Numbered from the stretch's first letter, positions 35,742-46,315 are shown. The stretch is 46,476 nt of DNA from Steroidobacteraceae bacterium (GCA_019634915.1 JAHCAN010000020.1:1-46476), one strand, 5' to 3'. Numbers and translations are program-made. Notes: generated by a model not told the origin, from the letters alone.

Positions 35742-36923
35742 TCAACGCAGCAGCGCGAGGACGTTCTGCGGCACGGCATTGGCCTGGGCGAGAATCGCCG
35801 TACCCGCCTGCTGCAGGATCTGCGCACGCGTCAGCGAGGCCGTCTCCGACGCGAAGTCCGCATCGAGGATGCGGCTGCGCGACGCGGACAGGTTCTCGAC
35901 CGTCGCCTGGATGTTGGCCACCGTGTACTCGAGACGGTTCTGCTGGGCACCCAGGTTGGCACGCTGTTCGCTGACGAAGTTCAGTGCACCCTCGACCGAG
36001 TCGAGCAGCGCACGCGCGTTGACGACCGTCTGCGCGCTGTTGAAGTCCGACAGCGCCGTGTTGATCGCCGACAGGCCGCTGGTCGCATTGATCTGCACGT
36101 CGACGAACGACAGCGAGATGCGGTTGTCGGCCGAGCTGCTCGAACCGACCTGCACCACCGCCGACGACGCCGCACCGGTCACGACCGTGAGGCCGTTCAA
36201 GTCGGTGCCGACATCCGCGCCGGCCTTGCTGGCCGCCGCCGACACCGTGATCGACACGCCGAGCGAGCTGAAGTCGAGCGTGTAGCTCGAGCCCCCGGCG
36301 ATCGTCACGCCGGTCAGGTCGATCGCCTGCGACTGGCCCGCGCCGTCGTCCAGGGTCACGACGCCCGCTGCGTTGGTCAGCGTGTAGGTCGAGCTGGCGG
36401 TCGCGCCGGCGACGCTGATGCCGGTGATCGCCGCTTCCGCGGTCGTGTCGAGGTTGGTGCCGACCTGCGCGGTCGAGGTGGCGTCGAGGGCCACCGCGAA
36501 CGAGCCGTTCAGCAACTTCTGGCCGTTGAACTCGGTGCGGCCCGCGATCGCGTTGATCTCGTCCTTCAGCTGCTGCATTTCGTTGTTGAGGAAGCCGCGC
36601 TCGGTGGCGCCGACCGTGTCGCTGGCGGCCTGCGTGGACAGCTCCTTCATGCGCTGCATCATGTTCTGGATCTGGTCCATCGCGCCTTCGCCGGTCTGGA
36701 TCATCGAGATACCGTCGTTGGCGTTGCGCACGGCCTGGTTCAGGCTGCGGATCTGCGCCGACATGCGCTGCGAGATCGCGAGGCCCGCGGCGTCGTCCTT
36801 CGCGCTGTTGATGCGCAGGCCCGAAGACAGGCGCTGCAGGGCCACGGCGAGCGAGCCGCTGGACGTCGTGAGGTTGCGCTGGGCATTCAGCGACATCACG
36901 TTCGTGTTGATAACCTGGGGCAT
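35742..36923 (-). CDS. fliC: Flagellin FliC
   Basis: FliC is the filament subunit; 393 residues and a single copy in the window. The N-terminal D0/D1 region begins MPQVINTNVMSLNAQRNL and includes ALQRLSSGLRINSAKDDAAG. The C-terminal D0/D1 includes QRANLGAQQNRLEYTVANIQ and ends QANAVPQNVLALLR. The central part (about 150-285) is a small Ala/Thr/Ser-rich variable domain. An AAGGAGA ribosome site precedes the ATG. A sigma-28 promoter is 68 bases upstream and a hairpin terminator downstream. Confidence 0.97.
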   Translation of the reverse strand: MPQVINTNVMSLNAQRNLTTSSGSLAVALQRLSSGLRINSAKDDAAGLAISQRMSAQIRSLNQAVRNANDGISMIQTGEGAMDQIQNMMQRMKELSTQAASDTVGATERGFLNNEMQQLKDEINAIAGRTEFNGQKLLNGSFAVALDATSTAQVGTNLDTTAEAAITGISVAGATASSTYTLTNAAGVVTLDDGAGQSQAIDLTGVTIAGGSSYTLDFSSLGVSITVSAAASKAGADVGTDLNGLTVVTGAASSAVVQVGSSSSADNRISLSFVDVQINATSGLSAINTALSDFNSAQTVVNARALLDSVEGALNFVSEQRANLGAQQNRLEYTVANIQATVENLSASRSRILDADFASETASLTRAQILQQAGTAILAQANAVPQNVLALLR

Positions 36924-36990
36924 CGAAAATCTCCTTGGCTAAATGGAATCCCGGTGAGCTGACGGCCTTGGCGGTCGCTCTACGGACCCT

Positions 36991-37017
36991 GTATCGGTGC
37001 CCCCCTGCCCAACTTGA
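36991..37017 (-). promoter_or_regulatory. Sigma-28 (FliA) promoter of fliC
   Basis: On the minus strand TCAAGTTG, an 11-base spacer and ACCGATAC are found. This matches TAAAGTTT-N11-GCCGATAA closely, and even more closely the Pseudomonas flagellin form TCAAGTT and CCGATA. Transcription would start near 36984, giving a leader of about 60 bases before the fliC ATG. FliA is encoded at 8131-8847. The rest of the 136-base gap 36924-37059 shows only a short GTGAA/TTCAC hairpin just after flgL. Confidence 0.8.
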
Positions 37018-37059
37018 GGGCGCGGCCCGCGGGATTTCGGGAGTGTGAACGGCTTCACG

Positions 37060-38253
37060 TCAGAGATAGTCGAACAGCGAAAGCTGGGAATAGCGCACAT
37101 AGGACTGCTGCGCGGCCTGCAGGGCGGTGTACTGGCGCGTCATCCGGCTCACCGCCTCGGCATAATCCACGTCGCGCAACTTGCCGACCTCCGTTTCGAG
37201 CTCGACGTCGAGGTCGGCGCGGGTGTCGGCCACGGCGTCGAGCACCGCGAGCCGGGCGCCAACATCGGCGCGGACGTTCAGGAAATGATCGCCGGCCGTC
37301 TCGAGCTGGCGGATCGCGGCCGCCGCCGCCGCATTGAACTGCACGCGCCCGGCCGGCGTGGCCGTCGAGCTCCTGAGCGCGGTCACGGCATCCTGCAGCG
37401 TCGTGAAGATGTCCTCGTTGCCGGCCGGCCGGACGTCGAAGACGTCGCCCGCCACCGGCTGCCCCGCCAGCACGATACGCGCGCCATTGAATTCGATCGT
37501 CCCGCTGCCTTCGTAGGCGCCGCTCGCGACCACGGCGGAGGCGGCGTCCCGCACTTCCCAGGCGGTGGCGGACGTGAACACGATGCGATAGTCGCCAGGC
37601 ACCCAGGCCGCGGCGTTGGTCACCGAATCGGTGCTGAGCGTCGCGCTGCCGGTGTTGGCCGGATCGGCCGCGACGACGAAGGTCCCGTTGCCGGTCATGA
37701 TCCGGCCGAACACCTCGGCTCCGGAATGGCCGTCGGCCACCGTCTGCGACGGCCCGACCTGCTGCAGGCGCACGCCCTGGTCGCCCTGGTAGAGGACCGA
37801 GGCGCCGCTGCGTACGAACGGTTGCGACAGCGTGCTGAAGCCCGCGAACAGGTACTCGCCGCCGGCGTCGCGCCGGTTCGCGATCGCCTCGAGCTCGGCG
37901 ATGCGCGCCTCGACTTCCGCGGCGATCATCGAGCGCCCCTTGTCGTCGACGGCGGCGCTGTTCGCCTCGATCAGCAGTTCGCGCACGCGATCGAGCACGT
38001 TGCCGGCGTCCGCGAGCGCCTGCTCCTCGAACTGCAGGCGGCTGGTCGCGATGTCCGCGTTGCGGCCGTACTGCGCCGATTCCGCGAGCGTCTTCTCGAG
38101 CCCGAGGATGCGCACGGCTGCGACCGGATCGTCCGAAGGCGTGATCACCCGCTGCCCGAGCGCGACCTGCTGCTGGGTCTTCGCGAGTGTCGCCTGCTGC
38201 GTCATGATCGCATCGACCATGCGCTGGTGTGCGCCGATGAAGGACACGCGCAT
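37060..38253 (-). CDS. flgL: Hook-filament junction protein FlgL (HAP3)
   Basis: FlgL joins hook and filament. The 397 residues have flagellin-like ends: N-terminal QQATLAKTQQQVALGQRVIT then PSDDPVAAVRILGLEKTL, and C-terminal RDVDYAEAVSRMTRQYTALQ ending YSQLSLFDYL. The middle is beta-rich. It follows flgK after 2 bases. Confidence 0.95.
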   Translation of the reverse strand: MRVSFIGAHQRMVDAIMTQQATLAKTQQQVALGQRVITPSDDPVAAVRILGLEKTLAESAQYGRNADIATSRLQFEEQALADAGNVLDRVRELLIEANSAAVDDKGRSMIAAEVEARIAELEAIANRRDAGGEYLFAGFSTLSQPFVRSGASVLYQGDQGVRLQQVGPSQTVADGHSGAEVFGRIMTGNGTFVVAADPANTGSATLSTDSVTNAAAWVPGDYRIVFTSATAWEVRDAASAVVASGAYEGSGTIEFNGARIVLAGQPVAGDVFDVRPAGNEDIFTTLQDAVTALRSSTATPAGRVQFNAAAAAAIRQLETAGDHFLNVRADVGARLAVLDAVADTRADLDVELETEVGKLRDVDYAEAVSRMTRQYTALQAAQQSYVRYSQLSLFDYL

Positions 38254-38255
38254 GG

Positions 38256-40148
38256 CTATCTCCTGGTCGCCGCGAGCAGTGATTCGAATACGGCCGACGC
38301 GGTTGCGATCAGCTGCGCAGCGGCCATGTAGGCCTGCTGCATGCGCAGCATGTTGGCGGCCTCCTCGTCGAGGTTCACGCCCGACACCGAATCCACGGCC
38401 GCGCGGTCCTGTGTGCGGATCACGTCCTGCGCGTCACGATTGACCTGCGCCTGCTGCGTCTCGATGCCGATCCGCGCGACGAGGCTGCCGATCGCACCGT
38501 TCACCGACGTCGTGCCGCCGTTCAGCGCCGGCCCGTCGAGACTCGCGATCAGCGAGCGCATGTTGCCGTTGTCGCCGACGCCCGCCGTGTTGGCCGTGAC
38601 GTCGAAGCGATCGCCGGCCAGCGGTGCGCCCGAGATCTGCACGCGCCAGCCGTTCACGTCGATGTCGGTGCCGCTCACGTAGGCGTAGCTGCCGGCACCG
38701 TTGATCGAATAGGTGGTCGGCGTCAGGAACTCGATCGTGACCGCGCTGCCGAGCTGCGGATTCGACGGGTCGAGGACGGCCGGCGCGCCGATCGACGCAT
38801 CGCCGCGGTTCGCCGCGGCCGCGGACGTCGCGACCGGGACCGCGGCCGCGATCTGCGACGGATCGGTGATCAGCACGCCGAGGCCGTCGATCGCGCCGCG
38901 CGTCGGCTGCAGCTGGAAGCGGTCACCGACCGCGGCCGCGCCGCCACCGACGACGATCGACAGGCCGTCGGCACGATACGGGTCGAGCGCCGTGCCGCTG
39001 CCGGCGAGCGGCTTCGTGACGCCGCTCGCGGCATCCCGCAGCGCCCAGCCGCCGGTCGTGTATTCGAGGATGTAGTTGCCGCCGGTCAGCGCGCCCGCAT
39101 CACTGCGCGTGACCGTGATGGCCGCGCTGCCGGTGTTGGCCCGGGCCGGCAGCGCGACCGCATCGCCGGTTGCGAACAGCTCGCCGCCGAGCGCACCGCG
39201 CAGGTCCATGCCCTTGCCGTGTTCGGTGTTGAGCAGGTCGGTCACGGCGACCGTGATGCGGCCGAGTTCGTCGCGCACCGGATCGAGCATTTCACGGCGG
39301 AAATCGAGCAGGCCGCCGAGCGTGCCGCCGGTGATCTGCGAGGTGATGTCTGCCGGCCCGCTCGGCGTGCGCAATGCCACGCCGCGGCGCGCGGCGTCGA
39401 ACGGATCGGCGCTGGTCACGAGCTGCGAGGCGGTGCTGCCGACGACCAGCGGCTGGCCGGTGCCGATGAACACGTTCACGACGCCGTTGCCCTGTGCGAC
39501 GGTGCTCACGTCGACGTGCGTCGCGAGCTCGTCGACCAGCCGGTCACGCTGGTCGAGCAGGTCGTTCGGCGGCTGGCCCATGCGCCCATAGGCTTCTTCG
39601 ATCTCCGCATTCAGGCGTGCGATGCCCTCACCGAGCGTATTGATCGCCACCGTGCCGGTTTCGATGCGCGCGTTCAGCTCCGCGTCCATCGCGCGCAACC
39701 GGCTGTCATAGCCCTGCATGCGCTGCACGAACACGCCGGCCTGCGACAGCAGGCTCTGGCGCGCCGGTGTCGACGCCGGCGAGTTCGCGACACCCTGGAA
39801 GGCCTGGGCGAGATTCTGCAGCGTTGCCGACAGCCCGGTGCCGGAGTCGCCGAGCAGGTTGTCGACGCGCTCGGCCGCCGCCGCGAACGCGTCGAGGCGC
39901 GCGTGGCTGCTGCTGCTGCCGCGCAACTGCGCGACCAGGAAGTCGTCGTACACGCGGCGCACCGACACGACGTTCACGCCGGTGCCGACATAGCCGTTGC
40001 CATAGGCCTGCGCCTGGCGGGTCGCGAGTTCGACACGCTGGCGGCTGTAGCCGTCGGTCGCCGCATTGGCGATGTTCTGGCTCGTCACGTCGAGCGCGCG
40101 CTGGAAGGCGCGCAGCCCGGAGACGGCCGTCGACAGAAGATCGGTCAT
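38256..40148 (-). CDS. flgK: Hook-filament junction protein FlgK (HAP1)
   Basis: FlgK is the first junction protein on the hook. The 630 residues begin with TAVSGLRAFQRALDVTSQNI and ANAATDGYSRQRVELATRQA, and end with GVNLDEEAANMLRMQQAYMA then AAQLIATASAVFESLLAATR, the typical axial-protein ends. The middle carries several beta-rich insert domains, which explains the length. It starts 3 bases after flgJ. Confidence 0.95.
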   Translation of the reverse strand: MTDLLSTAVSGLRAFQRALDVTSQNIANAATDGYSRQRVELATRQAQAYGNGYVGTGVNVVSVRRVYDDFLVAQLRGSSSSHARLDAFAAAAERVDNLLGDSGTGLSATLQNLAQAFQGVANSPASTPARQSLLSQAGVFVQRMQGYDSRLRAMDAELNARIETGTVAINTLGEGIARLNAEIEEAYGRMGQPPNDLLDQRDRLVDELATHVDVSTVAQGNGVVNVFIGTGQPLVVGSTASQLVTSADPFDAARRGVALRTPSGPADITSQITGGTLGGLLDFRREMLDPVRDELGRITVAVTDLLNTEHGKGMDLRGALGGELFATGDAVALPARANTGSAAITVTRSDAGALTGGNYILEYTTGGWALRDAASGVTKPLAGSGTALDPYRADGLSIVVGGGAAAVGDRFQLQPTRGAIDGLGVLITDPSQIAAAVPVATSAAAANRGDASIGAPAVLDPSNPQLGSAVTIEFLTPTTYSINGAGSYAYVSGTDIDVNGWRVQISGAPLAGDRFDVTANTAGVGDNGNMRSLIASLDGPALNGGTTSVNGAIGSLVARIGIETQQAQVNRDAQDVIRTQDRAAVDSVSGVNLDEEAANMLRMQQAYMAAAQLIATASAVFESLLAATRR

Positions 40149-40151
40149 CGT

Positions 40152-41057
40152 TTATGTCTCCGCCCGATCGAACCGCTGCATCGGCGCGGGCGGCGAATTC
40201 TTGAGCGTGCCCTGCGCCCGCAGCTGCGTGACCTGCCCGGCGAGCGCCGCAAGCTTGTTGCCATATTCCGGATCGGTGGCGTAACCGGCCTGCTGCAGCG
40301 CGGCGCCGAACGCACGGGCATCGCCGCCGGCGGCCAGAGCCTCTGCATAGCGCGGCGAACGGCCGATCAGCTGTGTGTAGTCGCGCAGGCTGTCGGCCGG
40401 CGAGCCGTAGGCGCGGAAGCGCTCGGTGCGCGTTTCGGCGGCCCCGCCCAGGTATTCCTGCGTGCGCGCATCGACGCTCGCGCCGCGCCAGCCGGCGCCC
40501 GCCTTGATGCCGAACAGGTTGAAACTGCTCGCGCCGGTCGCGTCGCGCGGCATGTGCTGCCCCCAGCCGGTCTCGAGTGCCGCCTGGGCGACGATCGCCG
40601 TCGGGTCGACGCCGAGCGCCCTGCCCGCCGCCTCGGCCTGCGGCCAGATCTCGTCGACGAAGCGCTGCTGCGCATCGCTGGCCACGGCTGCCGTGGCCGG
40701 TACCGCCGGGGTGGCGGCGGTGGCCGCGGTAGCCGGCTCCGCCGCCGGCGTGCCGCCGAGGCGCGCGCGCGTCAGTTGCTCGACCAGCATCTCGGCGAGA
40801 CCGAGGCCGCTGCCCTTCGACAGCTCGACCGCGAGCTGGTCGTCGTACATGTCGCGATAGAAGCCCTCGCCGTCGCCGCCGGTCAGCGAATCACCGAAAC
40901 TCGCCTCGCGCATGCTCTTCAGCAGCATGCGCGTGAACAGGCTCTCGAACTGGCGCGCCACCTCGCGCAGTGCCTGCGGCGACTGCGTGCGCGCCTCGCG
41001 CTTCAGCGCGGCGAGCGCGGCCGGGTCGTTGACGTTGGTGGCGGCCAAAACGCTCAT
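40152..41057 (-). CDS. flgJ: Rod assembly muramidase FlgJ
   Basis: FlgJ is a rod cap with a peptidoglycan hydrolase that opens the cell wall. In 301 residues it has the N-terminal rod-binding domain (about 30-95: REVARQFESLFTRMLLKSMR) and an Ala/Pro/Thr linker at 101-127. The C-terminal glucosaminidase domain has QAALETGWGQHMPRDATGAS, with Glu162 as the likely catalytic acid, then SFNLFGIKAG. The dual-domain form is the one of Gammaproteobacteria. It starts one base after flgI. Confidence 0.95.
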   Translation of the reverse strand: MSVLAATNVNDPAALAALKREARTQSPQALREVARQFESLFTRMLLKSMREASFGDSLTGGDGEGFYRDMYDDQLAVELSKGSGLGLAEMLVEQLTRARLGGTPAAEPATAATAATPAVPATAAVASDAQQRFVDEIWPQAEAAGRALGVDPTAIVAQAALETGWGQHMPRDATGASSFNLFGIKAGAGWRGASVDARTQEYLGGAAETRTERFRAYGSPADSLRDYTQLIGRSPRYAEALAAGGDARAFGAALQQAGYATDPEYGNKLAALAGQVTQLRAQGTLKNSPPAPMQRFDRAET

Positions 41058-41058
41058 G

Positions 41059-42192
41059 TCAGATCACGATCAGCTCGGCGCGCAGCGCACCGGCGACCCG
41101 CAGGGCCTCGAGGATCGCGACCAGGTCACCCGGCGCCGCGCCGACCTGGTTGACGGCCTTGACGATCTCGTTGAGATCGACGCCGTCGCCGAACACGAAC
41201 ATCCGCGCCTCGGGCTGGTTCACTTCGACGTTGCTGCGCGGCACGGCGACCGTCTCGCCGCGCGCGAAGGCATTCGGCTGACTGACGTCGACCCGTTCGG
41301 TGATCGTCACCGACAGCGAGCCGTGCGCGACCGCCGCCGGGCGCACCTGCACGCGGTTGCCGATCACGACGGTGCCGGTGCGCGAATTGATGATCACCTT
41401 CGCCGGCGCATCGCCCGGCTGCACGTCGATCTCCTCAAGCGTCGCGAGATAGGCGGTGCGCTGGCCGGCATCGAGCGGCGCGGCGACGCGTACCGACACG
41501 GCGTCGAGCGCCTCGGCGGTACCGGCGCCGAGCAGCCGGTTGACGCCGTCGGCAAGGCGCGCCGCGGTCGAGAAATCGGGCGTGTGCAGATTCAGCATCA
41601 GGTATGGCTGGCCCGCGAATGCGGTCGCCACTTCGCGCTCGACGGTGGCGCCGTTCGGGATCCGCCCGCCGCTCGGCACGTTCACGGCGATGCGCGAACC
41701 GTCCTTGCCAGCCGCACCGAAGCCGCTGACGATCAGGCTGCCCTGCGCGATCGCGTAGGTCTCGCCGTCGATGCCGCGCAGCGGCGTCATGATCAGGCTG
41801 CCGCCACGCAGGCTGCCGGCATTACCGATCGAGGACACCGTCACGTCGATCGTCTGCCCGGGCTTCGCGAACGGCGGCAACTCGGCATGCACGGTGACCG
41901 CGGCGACGTTCTTCAGCTGCGGGTTGGCGTTCGCCGGGATCGTGACGCCGAACTTCGCGAGCATGTTCTTGATGCTCTGGATCGTGAACGGCGCCTGGCT
42001 GGTCTGGTCGCCGGTGCCGTCGAGGCCCACGACCAGGCCGTAGCCCACGAGCTGGTTGGTGCGCACGCCCGAGACCGAGGCGAGATCCTTGACCCGCTCG
42101 GCATGGCTCGCCGGTGCCGCGACGAGCGCGAACAATCCGGCGAGGATGATGGCGAGAGGCAGGCGGCGACTGTGCGGCATGGCAGCGTCCAT
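41059..42192 (-). CDS. flgI: Flagellar P-ring protein FlgI
   Basis: FlgI builds the periplasmic P ring. From the ATG that shares one base with the flgH stop (TGATG) it has 377 residues; ATG at 42180 (MPHSRRLP) is an equally good start. A signal peptide ends at APASHAER. Conserved blocks are [20 protein letters not shown] and [14 protein letters not shown], followed by [20 protein letters not shown]. The frame extends to 42393 but only inside flgH. Confidence 0.95.
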   Translation of the reverse strand: MDAAMPHSRRLPLAIILAGLFALVAAPASHAERVKDLASVSGVRTNQLVGYGLVVGLDGTGDQTSQAPFTIQSIKNMLAKFGVTIPANANPQLKNVAAVTVHAELPPFAKPGQTIDVTVSSIGNAGSLRGGSLIMTPLRGIDGETYAIAQGSLIVSGFGAAGKDGSRIAVNVPSGGRIPNGATVEREVATAFAGQPYLMLNLHTPDFSTAARLADGVNRLLGAGTAEALDAVSVRVAAPLDAGQRTAYLATLEEIDVQPGDAPAKVIINSRTGTVVIGNRVQVRPAAVAHGSLSVTITERVDVSQPNAFARGETVAVPRSNVEVNQPEARMFVFGDGVDLNEIVKAVNQVGAAPGDLVAILEALRVAGALRAELIVI

Positions 42193-42863
42193 CAGAACGG
42201 CATCAGCGGTGAATTGAAGAAGCGCGCGAACCAGCTCTGCCGGTTCGCGTCGGCGAGCGCGCCCTTGCCGCCGTAGCCGATGCGCGCGTCGGCGACCTTC
42301 CACGAGGCGATCGAGTTGTCGGGCTCGATGTCGATCGGCCGCACGACGCCCTCGATGCGCACGAACTCGCTGCCCTGGTTCAGCGTCAGCCATTTCTGGC
42401 CGCGGATCACCAGGTTGCCGTTCGGCAGGCGCTGCACGACGGTCGCCGTGATGTTGCCGTTCAGGCGGTTGCTCTGCTCGCTGCTGCCGGCGCCGTCGAA
42501 CTTGTTGTCGTTCTCGACACCCATCGTCAGCACGTCGGTGCCGTTCACGGTGACCGGTCGCCCGGCGATCGTCGGCCCCGGCAGCGACACCGAGGTCGAC
42601 TTCTGCGTCGAGGTGCTCGCCTTCTTCACGGCATTGGTGTTCTCGGCGAGACGCACGATCACGATGTCGCCGACGCGCGTCGCGACCGGGTTCTCGAACA
42701 GCGCGACGTCGCGATAAGGCTGGTAGATCGCGCCCGAGGCGCTGTGCGTGACCGTGCCGTCGACCGGATACGGATCCGGTCCCGGCACGGCCTCGCCGCG
42801 GCTCGCGCAGCCGGCGGCGAACACGAGTACGGCGGTCAGGGCGATGCGGATCATGGCGCTCAC
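42192..42863 (-). CDS. flgH: Flagellar L-ring lipoprotein FlgH
   Basis: FlgH forms the outer-membrane L ring. The 223 residues begin with a lipoprotein signal peptide whose lipobox FAAGC marks Cys19 for lipidation. Typical blocks are [20 protein letters not shown] and [20 protein letters not shown], ending near [20 protein letters not shown]. It starts with GTG overlapping the flgG stop (GTGA), with ATG at 42854 as an alternative. Confidence 0.95.
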   Translation of the reverse strand: MSAMIRIALTAVLVFAAGCASRGEAVPGPDPYPVDGTVTHSASGAIYQPYRDVALFENPVATRVGDIVIVRLAENTNAVKKASTSTQKSTSVSLPGPTIAGRPVTVNGTDVLTMGVENDNKFDGAGSSEQSNRLNGNITATVVQRLPNGNLVIRGQKWLTLNQGSEFVRIEGVVRPIDIEPDNSIASWKVADARIGYGGKGALADANRQSWFARFFNSPLMPF

Positions 42864-43645
42864 AGCTGGTTGGTGATGTATTCGAGCATCTGGTCGGTGG
42901 TCGAGATCGCCTTCGAGTTCATCTCGTAGGCGCGCTGCGTCTCGATCATCGTGACCAGCTCCTCGACGACGTTGACGTTCGAGCCCTCGAGCGAGCCCTG
43001 CACGAGCGTGCCGAGGCCGTTCAGGCCGGGCGTGCCGGTCTGCGCCGGGCCGCTGGCCGCCGATTCGAGCAGCAGGTTCTCGCCGCGCGGCTGCAGGCCC
43101 GCCGGATTGATGAAATCGACGAGCTGCAGCGAGCCGACCTGCACCGGCGCGGCCTGGCCGGGCAGCTGCACGCTGACGACGCCGTCGGTGCCGATCGACA
43201 CCGACAGCGCGCCGTCCGGGATCGTGATGCCGGGCTGCACGCGGTAGCCGCTCGAGGTGACGAGCTCGCCCTGCGAGTTCGTCTGCAGGCTACCGTCGCG
43301 GGTATAGCCCATCGTACCGTCCGGCAGCTCGATCTGCAGGAAACCCCGGCCACTGATCGCGACGTCGAGCGCGTTGCCGGTGTTCGTGAGCCCGCCCTGC
43401 GTGTACATCTTCTCGGTCGCCACGACGCGCACGCCGGTACCGAGCGACAGGCCCGAGGGCGCCTCGGTGTCCTGCGAGGTCGCGGCGCCGACCTGGCGCA
43501 CGTTCTGGTAGAGCAGGTCCTCGAACACGGCACGGCCCTTCTTGAAGCCGGTCGTGCCGACGTTCGCGAGATTGTTCGAAGTCACGGCCATGCGCGTCTG
43601 CTGCGCATCGAGCCCGGTCTTGGCGGCCCACAAGGCGGTATTCAT
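42860..43645 (-). CDS. flgG: Distal rod protein FlgG
   Basis: FlgG is the major distal-rod subunit. The 261 residues match the family length. The N-terminus reads [20 protein letters not shown] then [20 protein letters not shown], and the C-terminus [20 protein letters not shown] then [20 protein letters not shown]. These are the usual axial-protein end helices. It lies 27 bases after flgF and overlaps flgH. Confidence 0.96.
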   Translation of the reverse strand: MNTALWAAKTGLDAQQTRMAVTSNNLANVGTTGFKKGRAVFEDLLYQNVRQVGAATSQDTEAPSGLSLGTGVRVVATEKMYTQGGLTNTGNALDVAISGRGFLQIELPDGTMGYTRDGSLQTNSQGELVTSSGYRVQPGITIPDGALSVSIGTDGVVSVQLPGQAAPVQVGSLQLVDFINPAGLQPRGENLLLESAASGPAQTGTPGLNGLGTLVQGSLEGSNVNVVEELVTMIETQRAYEMNSKAISTTDQMLEYITNQL

Positions 43646-43672
43646 GTCGGTTCCTCAGTCATGTCCGTGGTA

Positions 43673-44413
43673 TCAGCGCGAACGCAGCAGCTGCGCCGAC
43701 GAAGCGCCGTTGTCCTCGGCCGCGCGGATCGCCTTGACCTGCAGGTCGAAGCGCCGCGACAGCTCGATCATGTTGACCATCGCATCGGCCGCATTGACGT
43801 TGCTCGTCTCGAGCATGCCCGAGCCGATCTGCACCGCCGCGTCAGCCGGCGCCTCCGCGCCGTCCTTCGAGCGGAACAGCCCGTCGCTGCCGCGCACGAG
43901 CGTGTCGGCCGGCGGGTTCACCAGCTTGATGCGGCCAACGAGCGCGGTGGTCTCCGGCCCCTGGCTGAGCGGCACGATCGAGATCGAGCCGTCGGCGCCG
44001 ATCAGCAGCGAAGCGTGCGGCGGCACGACGAGCGGCCCGCTGTCACCGAGCACGACGCGTCCGGTGCCGTTGGTCACGAGCCCGTCGACACCGATGTGCA
44101 GGTCGCCGGCACGCGTGTACGCCTCGCGCCCGTCGGCGTCCTGGACCGCGATCCAGCCCTCGCCACGCACCGCGACGTCGAGGTCGCGGCCGGTGTCCCG
44201 CAGCGCGCCGCTGGTCGCATCCCAGCCCGGCGACGAGGCGGTCGCATAGACGCGCGAGTCGTAGCCGGCGCCCTCGACCGCGCGCGCCTGGAAGGCCGCG
44301 AGATCGGCGCGAAAGCCGGTCGTGCTGACGTTCGCGAGGTTGTGGTTGTTCGCCGCCTGCGCCTTCAGCGTCTCGCGGGCACCCGACATCGCGACATAGA
44401 GAAAGCGGTCCAT
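43673..44413 (-). CDS. flgF: Proximal rod protein FlgF
   Basis: FlgF is a proximal-rod subunit. The 246 residues start MDRFLYVAMSGARETLKAQA then ANNHNLANVSTTGFRADLAA, the FlgF form of the axial N-terminus. They end with ETSNVNAADAMVNMIELSRR. Length is typical. It lies 6 bases after flgE. Confidence 0.95.
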   Translation of the reverse strand: MDRFLYVAMSGARETLKAQAANNHNLANVSTTGFRADLAAFQARAVEGAGYDSRVYATASSPGWDATSGALRDTGRDLDVAVRGEGWIAVQDADGREAYTRAGDLHIGVDGLVTNGTGRVVLGDSGPLVVPPHASLLIGADGSISIVPLSQGPETTALVGRIKLVNPPADTLVRGSDGLFRSKDGAEAPADAAVQIGSGMLETSNVNAADAMVNMIELSRRFDLQVKAIRAAEDNGASSAQLLRSR

Positions 44414-44419
44414 GGCTTA

Positions 44420-45637
44420 TCAGCGGATGTTGATCACGGTCTGCGTGATCTGGTCGGCGGTCGAGATCATCTGCGCGTTCGCCTGGAAGTTGCGCTGCGC
44501 GGTGATCATGTTGACGAGCTGCGCGGTCAGATCGACGTTCGACGCCTCGAGCGCGCCCGACTGCACGAGGCCGAAGCCGGAGTTGCCGGCGAGACCGCGC
44601 TGCGCGGGCCCCGACGTGAACGTCTCCGACCACGTCGTGTCGCCGAGCTGCTGCAGGCCCTGCGTATTGGCGAAATTGGTCATCGCGACCTGGCCGAGCG
44701 CGAGCGAGCGGCCGTTGGTGTAGCGCGCGCTGACGACGCCGGTGCTGTCGACGTCGATGCCGGTCAGGCGCCCGGTCGTGAAGCCGTCCTGGCTGACCGA
44801 ATTGACCGTGAACTGGCTGCCGTACTGGGTCGCACGGCTGACGTCGACGGTGAGCGAGATCGGTGCCGCGCCGGTCGCCGGCGGATAGGCCGGGAAGCTG
44901 AGCTCGCCGCCCGCGGGCGTCACGAGCGCGCCGGTGTCGGAGAACTCGAGCGGCTGCGGGCCGCCGACCGCGGTGCCGTCCACGTAGAGCCGCGCGCTCC
45001 ACTCGTTGGGATCGGCCGAGCGCGCGAAGTAGTAGCTCGCCGTATGCGCGGCACCGAGCGAATCGTAGATCGTGATCGAGGTCGCGTTGTTGTAGCTCGT
45101 CGGATCGGTCGGATCGAAAGTCGTGCTGGCCGGCGGCGAGGCGTTGGCCGGCAGGTTGAACAGCAGCTCGACCGCGGTGCTCGCGCGCGGCGCGCTGTCG
45201 CCGACGATCAGCTGCAGGTCGGCCAGGCCGCCGGTGTTGAAGCCGCCGGCCGGCAGCGGCGGATACACCTGCAGGCGCATGCCGGCGTTGTTGATCACGT
45301 AGCCGTTGTTGTCGACGTGGAAGGCGCCGGAACGCGTGTACGCGAGTGCCCCCTGGTCGGACAGCGTGAAGAAGCCCTCGCCCGAGACCGCGAGGTCGAG
45401 GTTGTTGTCGGTGAAGTCGATGTTGCCCTGCGTGAACTGCTGCGTGACCGAGGAGACCTTCACGCCGTTGCCGATCGCGGTCTTGGCGACCCCGAACGAC
45501 GAGACGGCGAACAGGTCGGCGAACTCGGCGCGCGAGGACTTGAAGCCCGAGGTCGACGCATTCGCGATGTTGTTGGCGGTGACATTGAGATCCGCCATCG
45601 CGGCGTTCATTCCGGACAGGGCGAGATTGAAAGGCAT
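44420..45637 (-). CDS. flgE: Flagellar hook protein FlgE
   Basis: FlgE polymerises into the hook. The 405 residues start MPFNLALSGMNAAMADLNVT then ANNIANASTSGFKSSRAEFA, and end ASNVDLTAQLVNMITAQRNF then QANAQMISTADQITQTVINI. The central beta domains (about 150-330) include SLGAAHTASYYFARSADPNE, a usual FlgE D1/D2 piece. It follows flgD after 12 bases. Confidence 0.96.
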   Translation of the reverse strand: MPFNLALSGMNAAMADLNVTANNIANASTSGFKSSRAEFADLFAVSSFGVAKTAIGNGVKVSSVTQQFTQGNIDFTDNNLDLAVSGEGFFTLSDQGALAYTRSGAFHVDNNGYVINNAGMRLQVYPPLPAGGFNTGGLADLQLIVGDSAPRASTAVELLFNLPANASPPASTTFDPTDPTSYNNATSITIYDSLGAAHTASYYFARSADPNEWSARLYVDGTAVGGPQPLEFSDTGALVTPAGGELSFPAYPPATGAAPISLTVDVSRATQYGSQFTVNSVSQDGFTTGRLTGIDVDSTGVVSARYTNGRSLALGQVAMTNFANTQGLQQLGDTTWSETFTSGPAQRGLAGNSGFGLVQSGALEASNVDLTAQLVNMITAQRNFQANAQMISTADQITQTVINIR

Positions 45638-45649
45638 GGGTAGTGCTCC

Positions 45650-46315
45650 TTAGAAGATCTCGCGCACGTCGGCGAGATCGAGGGATCCGAGGGTGCTGGT
45701 GTTGAGGGTCAGCGTGCCGGCGGCGCGGTTGATGCTGACGCTGTCGATGTAGCCGGCGGCATAGACCGGCAGCGACTCGGTGTCGCCGCCGATCGTCGCG
45801 AGCGCCTCAACCGTGTATTCGCCCGGCTCGGCCATTTCGCCGGCATTGGTCAGGCCATCCCACGAGTAGCCGGCGGCGCCCGCCTTGGGCGAGAGCTCGA
45901 TGCTGCGCACCAGCTGACCCGCGGCGTCCTTGATCGTCAGCTGCACGCGCGAGGCGCCGGCGGGCACGTCGACTGCGCCGTGCGCGCTGCCGCCTTCGGG
46001 CAGCACCAGCGTGTCGCTCTCGGCGAGCACGCCGCGACCGACCAGCGCCGCGCCGTCCATCACGCGCGATCCGGCGAGCGAATCGGCGAGCGCGGTGAGC
46101 GAGTCGTTCATCTCCTTGATGCCCGACACCTGGCTGAACTGCGCGAGCTGGGTCACGAACTCGGTCGGCTCGAGCGGCTTCAGCGGGTCCTGGTTCTTCA
46201 GCTGCGCGAGCATCAGGCGCAGGAACTCGTCCTGCCCGAGGCTCGTCTTCGACGCGCCGTCGAGCGCACGCGCCGCGGCCGCGCTGCCGGCCACATTGTC
46301 GACCGCGGTGCTCAC
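45650..46315 (-). CDS. flgD: Hook assembly scaffold FlgD
   Basis: FlgD is the temporary cap for hook growth. The 221 residues have the conserved N-terminal block [20 protein letters not shown] then [20 protein letters not shown]. The C-terminal FLG-D/FN3-like beta domain contains [20 protein letters not shown]. It starts with GTG overlapping the flgC stop (GTGA). Confidence 0.95.
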   Translation of the reverse strand: MSTAVDNVAGSAAAARALDGASKTSLGQDEFLRLMLAQLKNQDPLKPLEPTEFVTQLAQFSQVSGIKEMNDSLTALADSLAGSRVMDGAALVGRGVLAESDTLVLPEGGSAHGAVDVPAGASRVQLTIKDAAGQLVRSIELSPKAGAAGYSWDGLTNAGEMAEPGEYTVEALATIGGDTESLPVYAAGYIDSVSINRAAGTLTLNTSTLGSLDLADVREIF